A DNA stretch of 64,000 nt from Serilophus lunatus (lineage: Eukaryota; Chordata; Aves; Passeriformes; Eurylaimidae), in contig VXBA01005864.1 in assembly GCA_013399895.1 (NCBI GenBank), positions 947,249 through 1,011,248 of the forward strand, in the 5' to 3' direction. The notes under the pieces were generated by a model. The model worked only from the letters and a program-made list of their open reading frames with translations. It was not told where the DNA came from and did no database searches. Below, one piece after another: positions 1 through 14,200 of the stretch. Every line of letters starts with the position of its first letter. Within the stretch, counting starts at the first letter, position 1. The translations under genes and the position numbers were made by a program.

Positions 1-2165
1 GTAAAGCTGAGTTAGCAACAGAATTAGTTAACTGCCAGTACCATTTATCTTTAAAAAAACCCAACAAAATAACAGAACACAGTCATAAGAAACACACGCT
101 CTTACAACCATCTGTTGCAGTCAAATGTCTGTAGTGGTTAAAAACTGAAACTTTAAGTTAGACTAAAAATTCACCAAAGCATTGAATATTTAAATTTTTG
201 TCAAATGAAAATAAAGAGAAATAAGGTTTTCAAGTTTTGTGTTCTCTAATGTAAAAGGAAAAGTAGCACGTAATGAAAATATTTTAAAATAACAAAAATA
301 GTACTTTGCCTTGGAAAATGCAAGTCTTCAATCATTACACGGTAGAATTATAAAGAATGTGTCAAAGTATCTTTCCATTAAATAGGTCCCCACCATCTAC
401 AAATTACTCCACAACTTCAAAGCAACTGTTTCAAATGGGGTAAGAAATTAAGCAAGGAATGTACAGGGATTTTTCCACAGTAATTCTACAGCATAAAAAA
501 ATGTCAAGATTATTACAGTTATCTCTTCCCCCATGATGGAAAAATAATTAATATTTTTTTCATAAAACTAAAAATGCAATTAATGTTTTTGTTCTCACAA
601 GCTGTCAAGTTATGACAATCAATGAGAGAATATGCAAACTGAGGTAAGTAATAAACTCTAAATAGTCCTAAGGAGCTTCTGGGCTGGCTACTAGAATCTG
701 TGAAAGTGTTTTTCATATCTATTTAGTGCTTAATTAATATAATCCATAAAAAAATTTTGGCTAATAAAACCAGTGTTTAACCAAGTCTCACTGATAATTC
801 AAGCCAAAATTCTACTTTTCCCAAAATGTAGGTTTAGAGCCTTAAGTTGCTATTTCTACAAAAGAGAACTAAAATATGTTACTGCACCTGGCTTTGCCAT
901 ATTTCTTCAAATACAGATTTAGCAAAGCACTCAGACATCCATTGCTACATTAGCAGAGCCTGTTTCCGCAAAACCCCTTCCTCTCTCAAAGGAAAGTACA
1001 TTGTGTCGTTCTAGCTGCATTTCAATTTTTTGTTCTCATGTGAGTGTTACAATACTGAAAGACTTGAAAATGTGTCACAGAACCCTTTTAAAATAAATTA
1101 TGCCCTGTCATTAGTAGAAAAGATTCAAGAAAGCTGTATCCACTTTTGGTTTCAGGACAAACTACACAAATCAATAGAAGCCTTAAATTACTTCTGGATA
1201 AGCAGCAAGTACTGGATCCTGCCTGCAACTGGCATTTATGTCCAGTTTTTAATAATAAGCTACAGTGGGATGTTGCCAAATATAGTTAATTGGCATAAAA
1301 TGCCCAAGGTTTCATGAACACACACACATGAAGAAAGGTCTCAATCAGCCTGTTTGTTTTTCTAATGGCCAAATCTTATTGATTTGATCTTTTAAGGTAT
1401 TAGCACCAAGGGCTGCCTTACATTTTTGACTTACGGTTTTCATGATTTACTTACTGTTTTACTACTTCATGCTCAAAATAATTTGTTTTCTTTTATGAGT
1501 CATGAGCAAGTAACAGCCTCACAAAATGCAGATTAAACACCGCATGTATATGTCCAAAGAATGGAAATAAAGCATAAGTCAAAGAAGCAACAGCTTAAGA
1601 CCACAGAACAACTGAACCGTGTAAAGTACACCCTTATGCCTCATTAAAATGTTGCTGCCACTGTGATGTCAGTGTTCGCATTGATTTTTTACTGGGTACT
1701 TTCCCATACACCACTTTACTTCCATTCTGGAATGCTCATTACTTCAGTGCTATAAAAGTCAAAAGTATCAGATAATACATATGCCCTAAAGACACATGTA
1801 TAAGGATACACATTTATTTGAGGAAACAGTGGTTCAGTAGGACTACATTCAAAAACATTGGAATCATAGAACACTTTGGGTCAAAAAACACCATGAAGAT
1901 CACCTAGTTCCAATCCTGCTGTCAAGGGCAGAAATACCTTCCACTGGACTAAGTTGTTCAAAGCCCCATCCAAGCTGTCCTTGAAGACTTCCAGGTATTG
2001 AACACTTTCAGAAGTTCTCCAGTCAGAACCATAGTTTCAATGAATATTTCAAAGAAGTTTTGCATCATTTACTTGAGATTTGCTCAGAAGTTTAAAAATG
2101 CTAAATGTGATGTCTAAGAACTTTTGTTAATTTTTTCATTTTATATTACTATCTAAAGTTCTTAC
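1..2165 (-). other. ENPP1 intron 19 (partial)
   Basis: AT-rich intron sequence. I looked for the next ENPP1 exon (the start of the nuclease-like domain) and found none, so intron 19 extends past the left edge. It contains one CR1 3'-end fragment near 1860-2010 and nothing else recognisable. Confidence 0.75.
1860..2010 (-). repeat. CR1 LINE 3'-end fragment
   Basis: In plus orientation it reads AATCATAGAACACTTTGGGT, then text typical of the CR1 3' UTR (GATCACCTAGTTCCAATCC, CCACTGGACTAAGTTG, AAAGCCCCATCCAAGC). The element is therefore reversed. It is 5' truncated, as most CR1 copies are. Confidence 0.85.
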
Positions 2166-2217
2166 CTTCTGTTTCAGTGAGATTTAAACGCTGATTGAAA
2201 TCCCTTATGGGCAAGCC
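2166..2217 (-). CDS. ENPP1: ENPP1 exon 19: linker to nuclease-like domain
   Basis: 52 bp, residues 616-632 plus one base. It encodes LPIRDFNQRLNLT (human LPIEDFQTQFNLT), with sequon N627. Acceptor TTGTAG and donor G|GTAAGA are good. The exon is short, but phase and homology both fit. Confidence 0.9.
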
Positions 2218-5200
2218 CTACAATTATAAAGCAAAGTAGTGAGATTCTACAAAGTATTCTACAAAGCATATTATGAGTTGTTACTACATAGAGTACTACA
2301 CTTCTGTGTTGCAGGTTATATGTATACATAACTCTATGACATGTACTGGAGTGGAGCTACAGGGAATTTGCAGAAACAAATTGGTTTTGCCAAAAGCAAA
2401 TCTACAGACTTGAAAACCACAGCCCAAACAAAACATTTACAGAACAGAAATTTCAACACAAATAAGTGAAGCGAGCAAGAACTGAATGCTTTTCCCATCA
2501 AGCTTCTATGGCATTTTTCCAGGCTCTTCAGAGCTGAATGTGACTTCACATAAGCAAACTGCAAAAATTAATACATAAATACAGGCCAGCACTTGCTAAC
2601 CCCAAGCAAGATTTGATTTTGAAACTAGAAGTAGAGGGCTGTGAAACTATCTGGAGAATGCAGGGTTTTCACTCTGTATGCAACACAGACTTCTGCCTCC
2701 ACAATTTTAACCATTTCAGTACTTACGCCTGTCCTGCAGGAGCAGCCAAGGCTCACTGAAAAGGCTCTTTGTCCCACCTCAGAGCATTCAGAAGGATGGC
2801 TTGTTTCTTTTGGATGGTGGGGGGTGTAAACAGGGTTCTTTAATAGATGGTTTAAGCGTCCATGGGTTCCATTGTTTGGGGCTGGTTTCAAATCAAGCAA
2901 ATCTATGAAGGAATTTGAGTAATATTAACAGGCAAAGAAAGATTATAATACACAGCTGATCGTATTGTGCTTGCAAGTAAAGCTGCACTGCTTGCTGCTC
3001 ATAACACTCAAAAGGGAAAGCAATGTAACCTCTTTAAAAGGGATCAAATATGTGGTTAACTAGGGTTCAGGATGTTATTAGTCCACTTGTAAGAGCAAGT
3101 AAGTCACTTCAATTAATTTTGTATCAGAAAGTTAACATGCTGGCTTTTATACATCCTACTCTTCTAATTCTATCTAAACAGGATGGAAGAAATCTAGATC
3201 TCAATGAGTGCACTTAAAACATCTGATCCATCACTGAGCTCACTTCACTGAGATGCAATAAGTACTTGTAGTGGTTTAACCCAGGCTGGGTGCCAGGGGC
3301 CCACTACAGCCACCTTCTCACTCCCCCTTGCCCAACTATAGAGGAGAGAGAGAATATAACGAGAGGTTTCGTTATTCATGATAAGGACTATAACAGATTC
3401 TTAATCACCGTCACAGGCAAAACAAGACTCTATGTGGGAATAATAATCAAATTTATTACTAACAAGATCAGAGCTAAGAGTGAGACACTAAAAGACACCT
3501 TTTACCCCCCAGTCCCCCTCCTTCTTACATCCAACCTATTCTCCTGCAGCGGTCAAGGGAAAAAGGCGAGGTGGGGGGGGAGGTGTTGCTGTGGTCAGCT
3601 GCTGTTCTCAGCCGCTGCTTGGGGAGAGGAGTCCTTCCAGCCACATTCCATGGGGTCCATCCCTCACAGGATACAGTCCCTCTCACAAACTGCTCCGGTG
3701 AGAGTCCATCCCATGGGCAGCAGCCCTTCACCCACAGNNNNNNNNNNNNNNNNNNNNNNNNNNNNNNNNNNNNNNNNNNNNNNNNNNNNNNNNNNNNNNN
3801 NNNNNNNNNNNNNNNNNNNNNNNNNNNNNNNNNNNNNNNNNNNNNNNNNNNNNNNNNNNNNNAGTACTCTATCCCTTCCATGCAGCATACACAGAGCAGC
3901 TTAGAGGAGCACAAGAAGGTATTTTAATGTCACCCGTAGAAGACAGCAACGCATACAAGGCTGGGAGAGACATGTTTCCTAACAATGGCCTGTTTCCTAT
4001 TTCAGCAAAGAATTTAAACACATAGTTTGAATATGGCATACTTGAATATTGCCACTGATAAGCATTTCCAGTGCTTAAGTATTTTCTGGATCAAATTCTT
4101 TGGTAATACTTTGTTTCTCATAAATGCAGTACAGGGTCTAGCAAGACAAGGAAGTAGGCAGGAAACAATGGAAAACAGGTGATGATCAAGGGGAATAAGT
4201 GATCGGAAAATGATAGATCTAGTGCTAGACTTTTAGAGAAACAGAATAAAGAAGGGACAAAAGAAAAAGGAGTCACAATAACATTGTGTTTAAAAGAGGG
4301 AGAAAAAGGGGGCCACAAGGCATCCAATTTTCAAAAACACCACTTTTCTGGTGCAATGTTGTCTGCATGGTCTCAGAAAATAAAGTGAAGAACATCTGTA
4401 TATGGAGTGGACAGTCTGAGGTCCTCAGCTACAGAAACAGACTGCATGGAACAGCAATCAATCATGAATTCTAGAGTGACACCACAGAGAGGAAAGAAAC
4501 TGGAAACCTGAGTATTGCAGATATGACTAGCTCTAGAGTGAGACTCCAAGGCAATGGGACTAACAAAATAGTTTCAGTCTGTGAGAAGACCAAAAAATCC
4601 CACATGTTTGAAACACCTGTTGTATTAGACAACGAGAATGGACAGGAAAACATACAGAGCTAGTATTCAAAGATACAATACATCAGCTGAACAAATGACA
4701 CATAAATGGAGATTTGAGAGAGGGTTTATTGCATGAAACAAGTAAACCAACCCCCAAAAAATCTAAATTTTATCTGAATTAAAATAATGCTTTTATTAAA
4801 GAACCAAGATTAACAATATGATAAAGGAAAGTAACAAATAAGAAAACACTTGACAAAATACAAGGAACCTGCATAAAAAGCAGAGAGGATGACTTATGTA
4901 GGCTGTCTGAAAATTAGCTGCCTGGCAGCTGCACACATACCCATTACTCTGCTTGTTATTTATTGTTCTGCCTGAATAAAGTCGCCTGAGGAATTAATCT
5001 GATAAAGCCTCTAGTTAGATAAGAGAGAAATATCACTTCTTAATGGGAGAGAGATTGTGAAGTAGCCAGTTTTAGTAGTGATGAGTCAAAGCTTCAGCTC
5101 TGGAGCAGGCAGAGGAAAACAGAGAGTGATCGATAGAAGAGATACAGAAGGTGGCCTGACCACTAGATCCTAAAATGCTGTTAGTTGTTTAGAGGTGGAC

Positions 5201-8200
5201 TTCTCTCAGAAAAACAAGAGCTTTTTATTTGTGAAAATCAGCAGCAAGTTTGAAGGACAAGTTTCTAAGGACACTTAAAAATGTTACTATAAAATTTACA
5301 GTGCCCAAAAAATATTGTATTTTACTAAACAAAAATTACTCTCATCAATTGTACTTACCACACATTAAATTATATACTTCAATGTTTTCAAATGGATCGA
5401 CTTGAGTACCAAACTTGAATCCTGGTCCAAACCCAATAAAGATAGCCTAGGATTTACAGAGAAAAGTAGAGTAGAATTCTGTTTAAGACAAGTTAAAATG
5501 GAAAGTATCTTCATACTCAGAGAGCATTTTCTTCCAAGAAGTTAATCTTTATCTGACCTATGTTGGTAAAGCAAAGTCAAAAGCATGAATTTTTTTTCTT
5601 TAAAAACTAAGTGTAAAAGAATAATTTCTAAAAAGTAGTACGAGAGTATTAGGAAACCCAAACCTGTCTCATTATTGCCTTTAGCCACTTATGAAGTGCC
5701 CTGTTCTTCTCTGATTTTGAAGAAGTTAAAGCCATTTTGTTAAGTGCTCTAAGAGATTTCATGGAAATGTTGATCCAAAATAACCATCACATTTCATGTC
5801 CTGTAAACAATTTGGAAACTTTTAACTTAGAACTATAAAAACATCTGTTGGTAGCAATGTCTTAAGTGGTTTAAGCAATGGCAAGATCATAGGCTTCTGT
5901 GCCTGGTTTGCAGCTGTTCCTTCTTGCTCCATTTTCCAAGCTATACTAAACCTAATCCAGGAACGCAGCCAGCTCAAAAACCTTTCTTTTTTTTCCTGCT
6001 GTCTCTTTTAGTTCATTTCCCCAGGCTATTTGATGTTGCAGCCATGCAAAGCTTACACCAGTATACAGTAGCGTTTGCTGCATCAATAAGAACAAGGAGG
6101 CAAGGGCAACAAATACTTAAACTCAACTGCTGCCAAAAAATATTGTTTTAAAAACAACTTATCTTGAGGTATTCTACTTATTTTTAATGAAGTGAAACAG
6201 ACTGCACCCATCTATGGTATCAAGAAACTGACTAAGTAACGGACGCTTTACACTCTATAGCATCCCCTTGGGTAAAATGTCCAAGCTTTTTGCAAACAAT
6301 GCAATTGTCTCAGATTTCATAGCTGTGTGGCAAAAATAGAGGCTAAAAACTCAACTCTACTTTTTTTTTTTTGAGATTAAAGCATAACACAGGGTGCCAT
6401 ACTGCAACTGTTAATACTAAAAACTTTAAGATAAGAATTTACTCAACACACATAATTTGAACCAGATGAGGCAGGAACATGCTACATCTTTTCTGTTGAT
6501 TTTAGTAATTACAGAATATGAAATCTATGTTGCTGTGTTAGCCACAAAAAGGATAAATTATATCTGTTTTAAGACCAATTAAGGATGCTGTGAACTGACA
6601 ATCCCAAGCACAGCAAAAAGTTCAAATAGAGTAAACCTACTGAAAAAAAAATTTACACAATCAAACTGTACTGCAGAGACACAGTAAGAGGTCACTTGGC
6701 ATCACATGGCCTTGCTGGCAGCAACCCACTTCTAGATACACTATCAACAGGTTTTTCATTGTCAAATTGGGGAAGAAAAGTAGGACTGGAAAGCTAAACC
6801 AATACAAAATCAACAGAGGTTTCAGCTAACTGTTTTATAAAAACAGTTTTATGCCAACATCGTATAATTCTACAACACAGGAAAAAAAAAAACAAAGTTT
6901 TTTAGAGAAATCTCTGTTACATGGGTTATGTAGGTCTTTTCATAAAAGTTGTTCTCAACAATTTTCTCTCTTTATAGATGTGTTTACACATATTTTTAAG
7001 CCTGTTACTTCTGTTCTTAAGTAACGTGGAAACCAAACGGACTAGGCCTACAGACCAGAACACTAGCTGGCTAATGAACTGCTTCCCTTGCAAGGGCGTG
7101 GATGACACAGCAGACAACAAGCCAAACACGAGCCAGCAGCACACCTTGGCAGTAGAGGTAGCCAAGAGCATCCGGTGCTGTACAAACAGAAGCTCAGTGA
7201 GCAGATCGAGGGAAGGGATTATTCCTTTCTATTCTGCAATTCTTTAGGCCACATCAGGATACTGCACCTCCAACATAAGAATAACATCAATAAACAACCA
7301 TCACAGATTCAGGGAGGATCCCCAAGGTGGCTAGGGACTGAAGTACTTGCCCTGAAAAGAGGAATAGGGCTTATTCATCACACAGAAGAGACTGCTTCAT
7401 GTCGACCCAGCAGCAGTCCCCCAAGACATACAACAAGGTCATCAACAAGACAGAGCCACGCTCTTCAGTGCTACTCAGTAAGAGTCGGAGAGATAATGGG
7501 CAAACTCAAACAAGAAAGGCTCTGGATGGCTATAACTAAACACATTTACACCAGGAGGACAGTCAAGCAGCAGAACAGGTGGGTTAGAGACTGTGAAGCC
7601 TCTACCCCCTCAGTAGCTTCAAAGACACAACTTCATAAAATCCTGAATAACCTGGTTTGACCTCAGAGCTGACTCTGTTTTGAGCTGTCTCCTGAGGTCC
7701 CTTACAATCTGAATTACCTTAAGATCTAGAATTATTGTATTTGAGGTTTTGATAAGTTTTCTCTTTTCCTGCTTTTAGTGTCACAGCAAAGCAACTTGTC
7801 ATAACTTTGTATTCTTACCAGCACAGCAAATTTTGGGGAGGGTAAATCCTGTCGTGTTTTTGACCAACCCTTATAACAATGGAATCTCATGCTCTGTTAC
7901 CCAGCATATCACAATATCAATCCTATATTTGCTTGATTTCTTTAATTGCAGATGGAATAATGTCACAGATCTTTAAAAGAAGAAACCAAATGCACAGCAG
8001 ACAAAACATCCAGAAATAGGAGTCAAAAATAAGAGCTAACACAAATTTAAATCTCACCTGCATATTTGGGAAGCGATTGTCTGAGCCATGGAATCCACCT
8101 GTGCATCTTTTAATCTCAAATGGTTTTCTATTAAAAAAAACACACAGTTTATGTAACTCACATTTGACAAATCATATCAGTATAAAATACATTCAGTGAT

Positions 8201-11200
8201 GCCTCGTTTACTTCTCTATTTAAAAACTCTTACAGAATTGTCCACAGGGGACAAGTCTTCAAAGCTCTGGAAGAGAATGCCTTTAAAGTCAGAATGGTAG
8301 TTTCTTCTGCAAATGTCATCCCTTCGGAATTTTCATGTGTCCACTAGATACATGTCAAATAGCACAGGATATGAACAAAATATTTGTTCTTATAACAGAT
8401 TTTCACTTCACTGTCATTTAGTTAACAGAAGTTTACAGTACTTCACGTAGAGTAGATTCCTAATTTTTTTTCCTTTTAAATAGAAACTCTAATGTAATTT
8501 AGATCACTTAGATGGGCATCTTACAATCTAACAAGCTTCAGCCTATGCTAGGTCCATATGTACTGTTTAAATACATACAGTTCTAGTAACCCAAACCTGA
8601 TTTGCACAACGTACACACATCTACAATGTGATACAACAGGATTTACTGAAGACATGGACTGAAAAACTCCTCCATAATGAAATCCCTGAAATGTCACAGA
8701 GGGTTAAAAATTATGTTACTACAGCAGATACCACTACTCTGGAAGTTGTAAATTCTTTTGTCAAAAGATGTAATTAGCAAGAGTGGACTCAATGAATGCC
8801 AAGGCTGATTCAACCAAGTAATTATTTACATGCTTTGCTTTCATGGACTTTGGAAATTCCTAAAGCATAGCAAGATGTGTTCAAGTATCTGATAGTGAGG
8901 ACCTTAGTTTCTAACCTGCCAAGACCTCCATATTCAGCAGGGAGAATGTCTATAGCTGGCAGTTTAGAATTAAGCCTCCCCAAGCCAGCAAAACCTGTAG
9001 AGAAAAGCATGCATTTTTTGGCTATGGCAAACAACAATACCACACTCAAATATATATCTCTGAACTCATAGCTTTTTTCTTCCAGATGCTTAAAGAAAAA
9101 CAAGAAATTATTTGTTGTATAATCAAGTACTGAAAACTAACTTACCGAGCAAGCTGCCATTGGGAGTCTAAATAGAAGTGCAGCGGTTCAATCCGGTCGT
9201 TATAGGAATAATGGAAACGCTTGGGTAGCTGCTGTTTCATATAAGCTTTGAAAGGCTGATTTGGTTCTATGCACTGAAATGTCAAAATTAAAACATAAAA
9301 TGTATATTTCACCAAAATTTATTTATGCCGTGCACAGTTCTTATAAAGCACATTAATTGGAAATGGTCTGCAATAACTTGCACTACAAAACAATGTGACC
9401 ATATCATGTTTGGAGACTTACAGTTTGGGACAAAAAAAATGAATGAATACTTAAAGACTGACTGCTTTTGGATTTAATAGTTATTAGAAGAATATGTAAT
9501 AGTGGGTTATGGACATAGGGGTTTTTTTTTTGTTTCTTTGTTGGTTTTTTGGTTTGTTTTTTTTTTTGTTTTTTTACAGCCTACAGAATCAAACAGTACC
9601 ATTTAGAATTAATAAAGAATTACATTAAAACATGAACATCATGATACTTTCAGAAGTGGTAGGTGACTATGCAGTGTAATAATTCTACAGCTCTGTAATA
9701 GAAAATGTAATAGACTTTCAAATGGTTCTTAAGATCCACAGAATACGCTGAGTTGGAAGGGACGCACATGGATTATTGAGTACTACTCTTAGTTCTGCAC
9801 AGGACCAGTCACTCAGGAACAAAAAGATTTTTTCATGAATTAAGATCCATTAATAATTTTAAAAAAAAAATCCACAACCCACAGTTAAAACAAACCCTCT
9901 ACTGAATAGTGAAGTCATCTATACAAAGACCACTGCTCTCATCAACAGCAGTATCTGCACAAGTGAGAGGCAAACAGGTTATGGTGCAGAAGTGAGAACA
10001 GATGCCAGGGACAGATCAGAGAAGCAAATTCACTAAGCTATAACTGAAAAAAACCCCAAAACATCAATATCCTATCTCAAAACTGTTTATTAAAAAGGTG
10101 TGAGCAAGAAAATCTTATGCATGTCCTGGCAATAGAGGTGAGCTTTACATTGATTTGGCCCTCATCTAGTATGGTCCAGATACACAACTTCTTCAGTTTG
10201 AAATGCAACATGGTACAGTTAGTGAAAAGAACACAAAGCTTTAGTTACTGCACAATGCAATAGCCACAGCACCTTAGTCAGTTTTGAGTTTCTCATGTGC
10301 AGAACTATTTTTGTTGTTAACCAAATAGTTTCGAGAAAGTCACATAGAGAATCAATTAGGTTAGAAAAGACCTCTGAAATCACTGAGTCCAACATGACTA
10401 AACATCAGTATGCCACCTACACCATGGCACTAAGAGCCATGCCCAGTCTTTCCTTAAACACCTGCAGGGATGGTGACTACCACCACCCTCAGGCAATCAA
10501 TTCCAATGTCTAATCAGCCCTTCTGTGAAGAAATTCTTCCCAATGTCCAAACTAAATGTCCCTGGTGTATTTTAAGAATATATCCCCTCAACATGTCACT
10601 GATGCAAAGTCCAGATGCTATGTAAGTAGCCCAGCAAACAGCCGACACTATAAAACATCTGTAAATGCCATTAGAAATTAAGCTAGAACAACGGGAAAGG
10701 CAACACCTACCGTGAGGTTTCTGACAATGCCTTCATAATTAACTGGAAGAATCATATGTAAGTATTAGTCACCTAGGTTAAAAAAAAATCAGATGTAAAA
10801 TGAAAGCATTCCCATCATGTAATATAATCAGCTTAGTTTAAAAAAAAAAAAAATTCTAGGTATAAGAAATTATTTTTTCCAGAATGAAAACTATAGAGAG
10901 AAAAAAAAAAAAAAAAAATCACTAAACTGTCAAGCTATTGCTGTTATGAAGTTTTAGTTCAGTCTCTCTTCTCCTTGCTTATTTATAGATTTAAATGTTA
11001 AACTATATTACACTTGTGATAATATTATTTGTTACATGTTAAACTATATTTAAATGTTAAAATATATTAGTCACATAAGAATAATTCTCAAAGTAAGTTT
11101 TTGTACAAGATGTAACTAAATGCTCTGTTAATCAAGCCGGATTTCTCCTGCTTGTTAATAAACTTTTAAAGAAAAAGAAAAAATGCAACTATCTGGCAAG

Positions 11201-14200
11201 CATCCTTAGAAAGACAGCCAAGTGCAAGCTGGCTAAGCTTCAGATAATTAGACTCAAGCCAAAAGGTACCATTCCATCATGTAGTTTGACATTTTGTATA
11301 ACACAGGCCTACTATATTTCACAATTACTTTGTCCTGAGTCTGATATCCAATACTTGACTCAAGTACATAAAGGACTAGCCTGGCAAGAGAACCATTCAT
11401 AATTCCTGCATGGATATATACAGTCCTACAGAAACTGCTATTTTATTTCATTAAAATAGTGCAGATGTCAAAAGCAGAAGATACACTGCTTTTATTCTTC
11501 TTGAACTTGTTTCTGCAGGGAGAACCTGAAACTGCATTTGACTCCCACATTTTCCAAGTAGACATTTAAAACAGTCTAAAATAGCATCAAGCAGTGAAGT
11601 ACACAGGACTTAAAATCATGGGGGTTGAGACCTACAAGATTTAAAGGGTACAGAGAACTGTAATCTAGATAGAAAAAGGAATAACACCAAAAAAATTATG
11701 AAACAAAGGAAACTCTTGCATTGCTAAGTACCAAAAATTGTAGGCATTAAATGTTCACCTAAAATAAGACTGCTTAACAAATCAGTTCAAATTCTGTAAG
11801 CATGCATTTATTTTCACTCAGTTCTATTATTTCATTTATTTTTATTTGCAGTTTATTCAACTGATGTCAGGCCATTGGGCCATTTTTTATAATTAGGAAA
11901 CATACTATAATACTCAAAATAATTGTATTTTTTAAAATATATATTATGGTAATAATCGAACATGCCTTTAAGACAAAAATATTGCAAATTTATACACAAA
12001 CTAGCAAATCAGAAAATGAAGTGAGATATGAGGGGAGATTTCTGGACTGTCTTGAGCACCAATGATCTCATTCAAAGGAATGGCATTCACAAGAAGGCAT
12101 TTGCAGTTGGTCACTCTGAAGCAACCCATAAAAGTAATTAGGATTCAAATATACTTTCAGACTTGAAAAATCAAATAGTCTTTAAAAATACAAATGCACT
12201 ACTCAGTATTTCCTCTTCATCATTATCCAGGTTGCCCCTAGTTGGCATTCACTCAAGTTTACTAATGGAATATGCAGAGCCTAAGTTTGTATTTATAAAT
12301 ACAAAAAACCCATAATCAAATAACAAAAGTTGGTTTAGCAACTACATACAAGAGAAATACTCATCTGGAACATTATTAGGTCTTAGGCGAGCTGCAGGAC
12401 CAGGTACAACTATGAAATCTTGAACATCATCCAGATAGCTGTTCAGATATGCTGTCTTTCTGCAGCTCCCTGCTTCCATCCCTGTAAAAGGATATAAATT
12501 TTATTTTAAAATGAGAATATCAATGTAGAGTAGCCTTGCTAATGAGACAGGTAACTTCAGTTGTAGAAGTTAGAAATGTAACTTCTCTGGTCTTTTAATC
12601 AGCAATCCAAAGGCATGTGATCCAAAGAGACCACGATACTCATGTGTAGAAGAAAATAAACTACACACAGATAAATACATTGAACTATTTTGTCAGCTGA
12701 GAAAGACTCTCTACTTGAATAAATAAACAAAAATTCTTCTCTGAAGGCAAAAGAAATCTTTTATCATTTGGTAATGATAAGGAGTTAGAAATAAATTATG
12801 AATTTTATTTAATTCCTCCCTTTTTTCCCCACTTCTTCAGCCCCTCATTTACAGCGGTTATTTCTTATACCATCTTGATAATATAAAACAAATTTTAGAG
12901 GTATTATTTACTTTGTTAACCCATCCAGAAACATACAAGAATAAACTCAGGATATTACTTTATAGAAACAGTTCTTCCAAGTCCTGATATATTCCATAAA
13001 ATCAAATTTACCATGATCTGAAACAAAAATTATATTCAGGCATTTATGCAAGTTCATTTGCTTTAGACCATCCATCAGCATTCCTACTATGTTGTCCACT
13101 CTCTGTAATGCCATAATGACCTGCAGGACAAAAATAGGAATGTAAAGTAAGTGTTAAAAATACTGTTAAATATGGCTAAATGAGAGCCTGTAGACTAGTT
13201 TTCACCTTCACTGTTTAGTCACCTCCACCTACAGAAGACTGACTATATCTACACTATACAGATCTTAGTTCCAATTTTTTGTGCACCTCACACTGTACTA
13301 TGATACAGCTACAGATTTTTAGCTGTTATTTCAGTTGCAGAAGCTTAAAAAAAAAAAAAACAGAAAATTTTTTAAGAAATAACAACCCCAGATTATAACC
13401 AGTGATCACAGTTTTATAGTATGACATCGAGGATGCTGATTGCATTACAAGAGGTACAATCAAGGACAAAAGAGAATGCCTAAGGATACAGATATTGATG
13501 TGCTGAGTAGTATAGAGGAAGCTAAGTTTGCAGCAGTCTTCCTCAAAATACCTGTTGGAAAAAACCTTGGAGCAAACCATCCTTGAAATTGTGCTCCAAG
13601 ACTAATATCCTTTCAAACTACTTTAAAGCAACTGAAAGAGCAAAAGCATGAGCTACCAGTGTAGCACTGTTTGTGAGCAGGGGTCTGGTGGTGAAGCTCA
13701 CTTGCATAGGTACAACACTGGAGCTACTTTTGAATACTTGCTAAGTGCAGTAAAATAAGTATTTTAAAATTAAGTAATTCTGTTACCTCACTGAGTTACT
13801 TGCATAAACTGTCATACTTTATGTGGCCAAAGACAAGATGATCCTGCAGAGACTATATACAAACTGTCAGGGCCTCCAGAGCACTCCTGACATACAGAAC
13901 TTTTTCTTTGGTTTATAAGTGGATCTAAAGATAATCAATTTAAACATGTTCCCTATACTGCAATTCCAATTACATCTGCTACTTCCTTATGCAAACAGTA
14001 ACTGCTTCTAGCTTGAGAAATTGGCAAGAGCTCCTTACTGTTGTCACCACTGAAGTTAAATACCAAATTATGATGCCCAAACTTCCTGACCATTGAAGAT
14101 CAGAGAATTTTACAAAGTTCCTGAGTTTCCAAGAACTTTTTCCTTTGCATTTTTCACTTTGTTTTGTTAAAAAGTAAACTTATTTTTGAAAACAGTAGCA

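Larger units (their letters stand above)
2903..5358 (-). other. ENPP1 intron 17
   Basis: 2456 bp. It holds the LTR fragment with the assembly gap (3267-3862). The rest is AT-rich and unrecognised. Confidence 0.85.
9274..10710 (-). other. ENPP1 intron 14
   Basis: 1437 bp with a T-rich low-complexity tract and two reversed CR1 3'-end fragments. Confidence 0.85.

Noticed and set aside
1088..1279. Candidate for the next ENPP1 exon in the left end
   Set aside because: The translation does not resemble the human nuclease-like domain, and no in-phase acceptor and donor pair flanks homologous sequence.
3290..3904. 204-codon open frame spanning the gap
   Set aside because: It reads through 125 undetermined bases inside an LTR. 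It is not a coding region.
7175..7660. 161-codon plus-strand open frame
   Set aside because: The nucleotides match the 3' part of a CR1 element in order, and the frame does not follow CR1 coding sequence. It is a by-product of the repeat.
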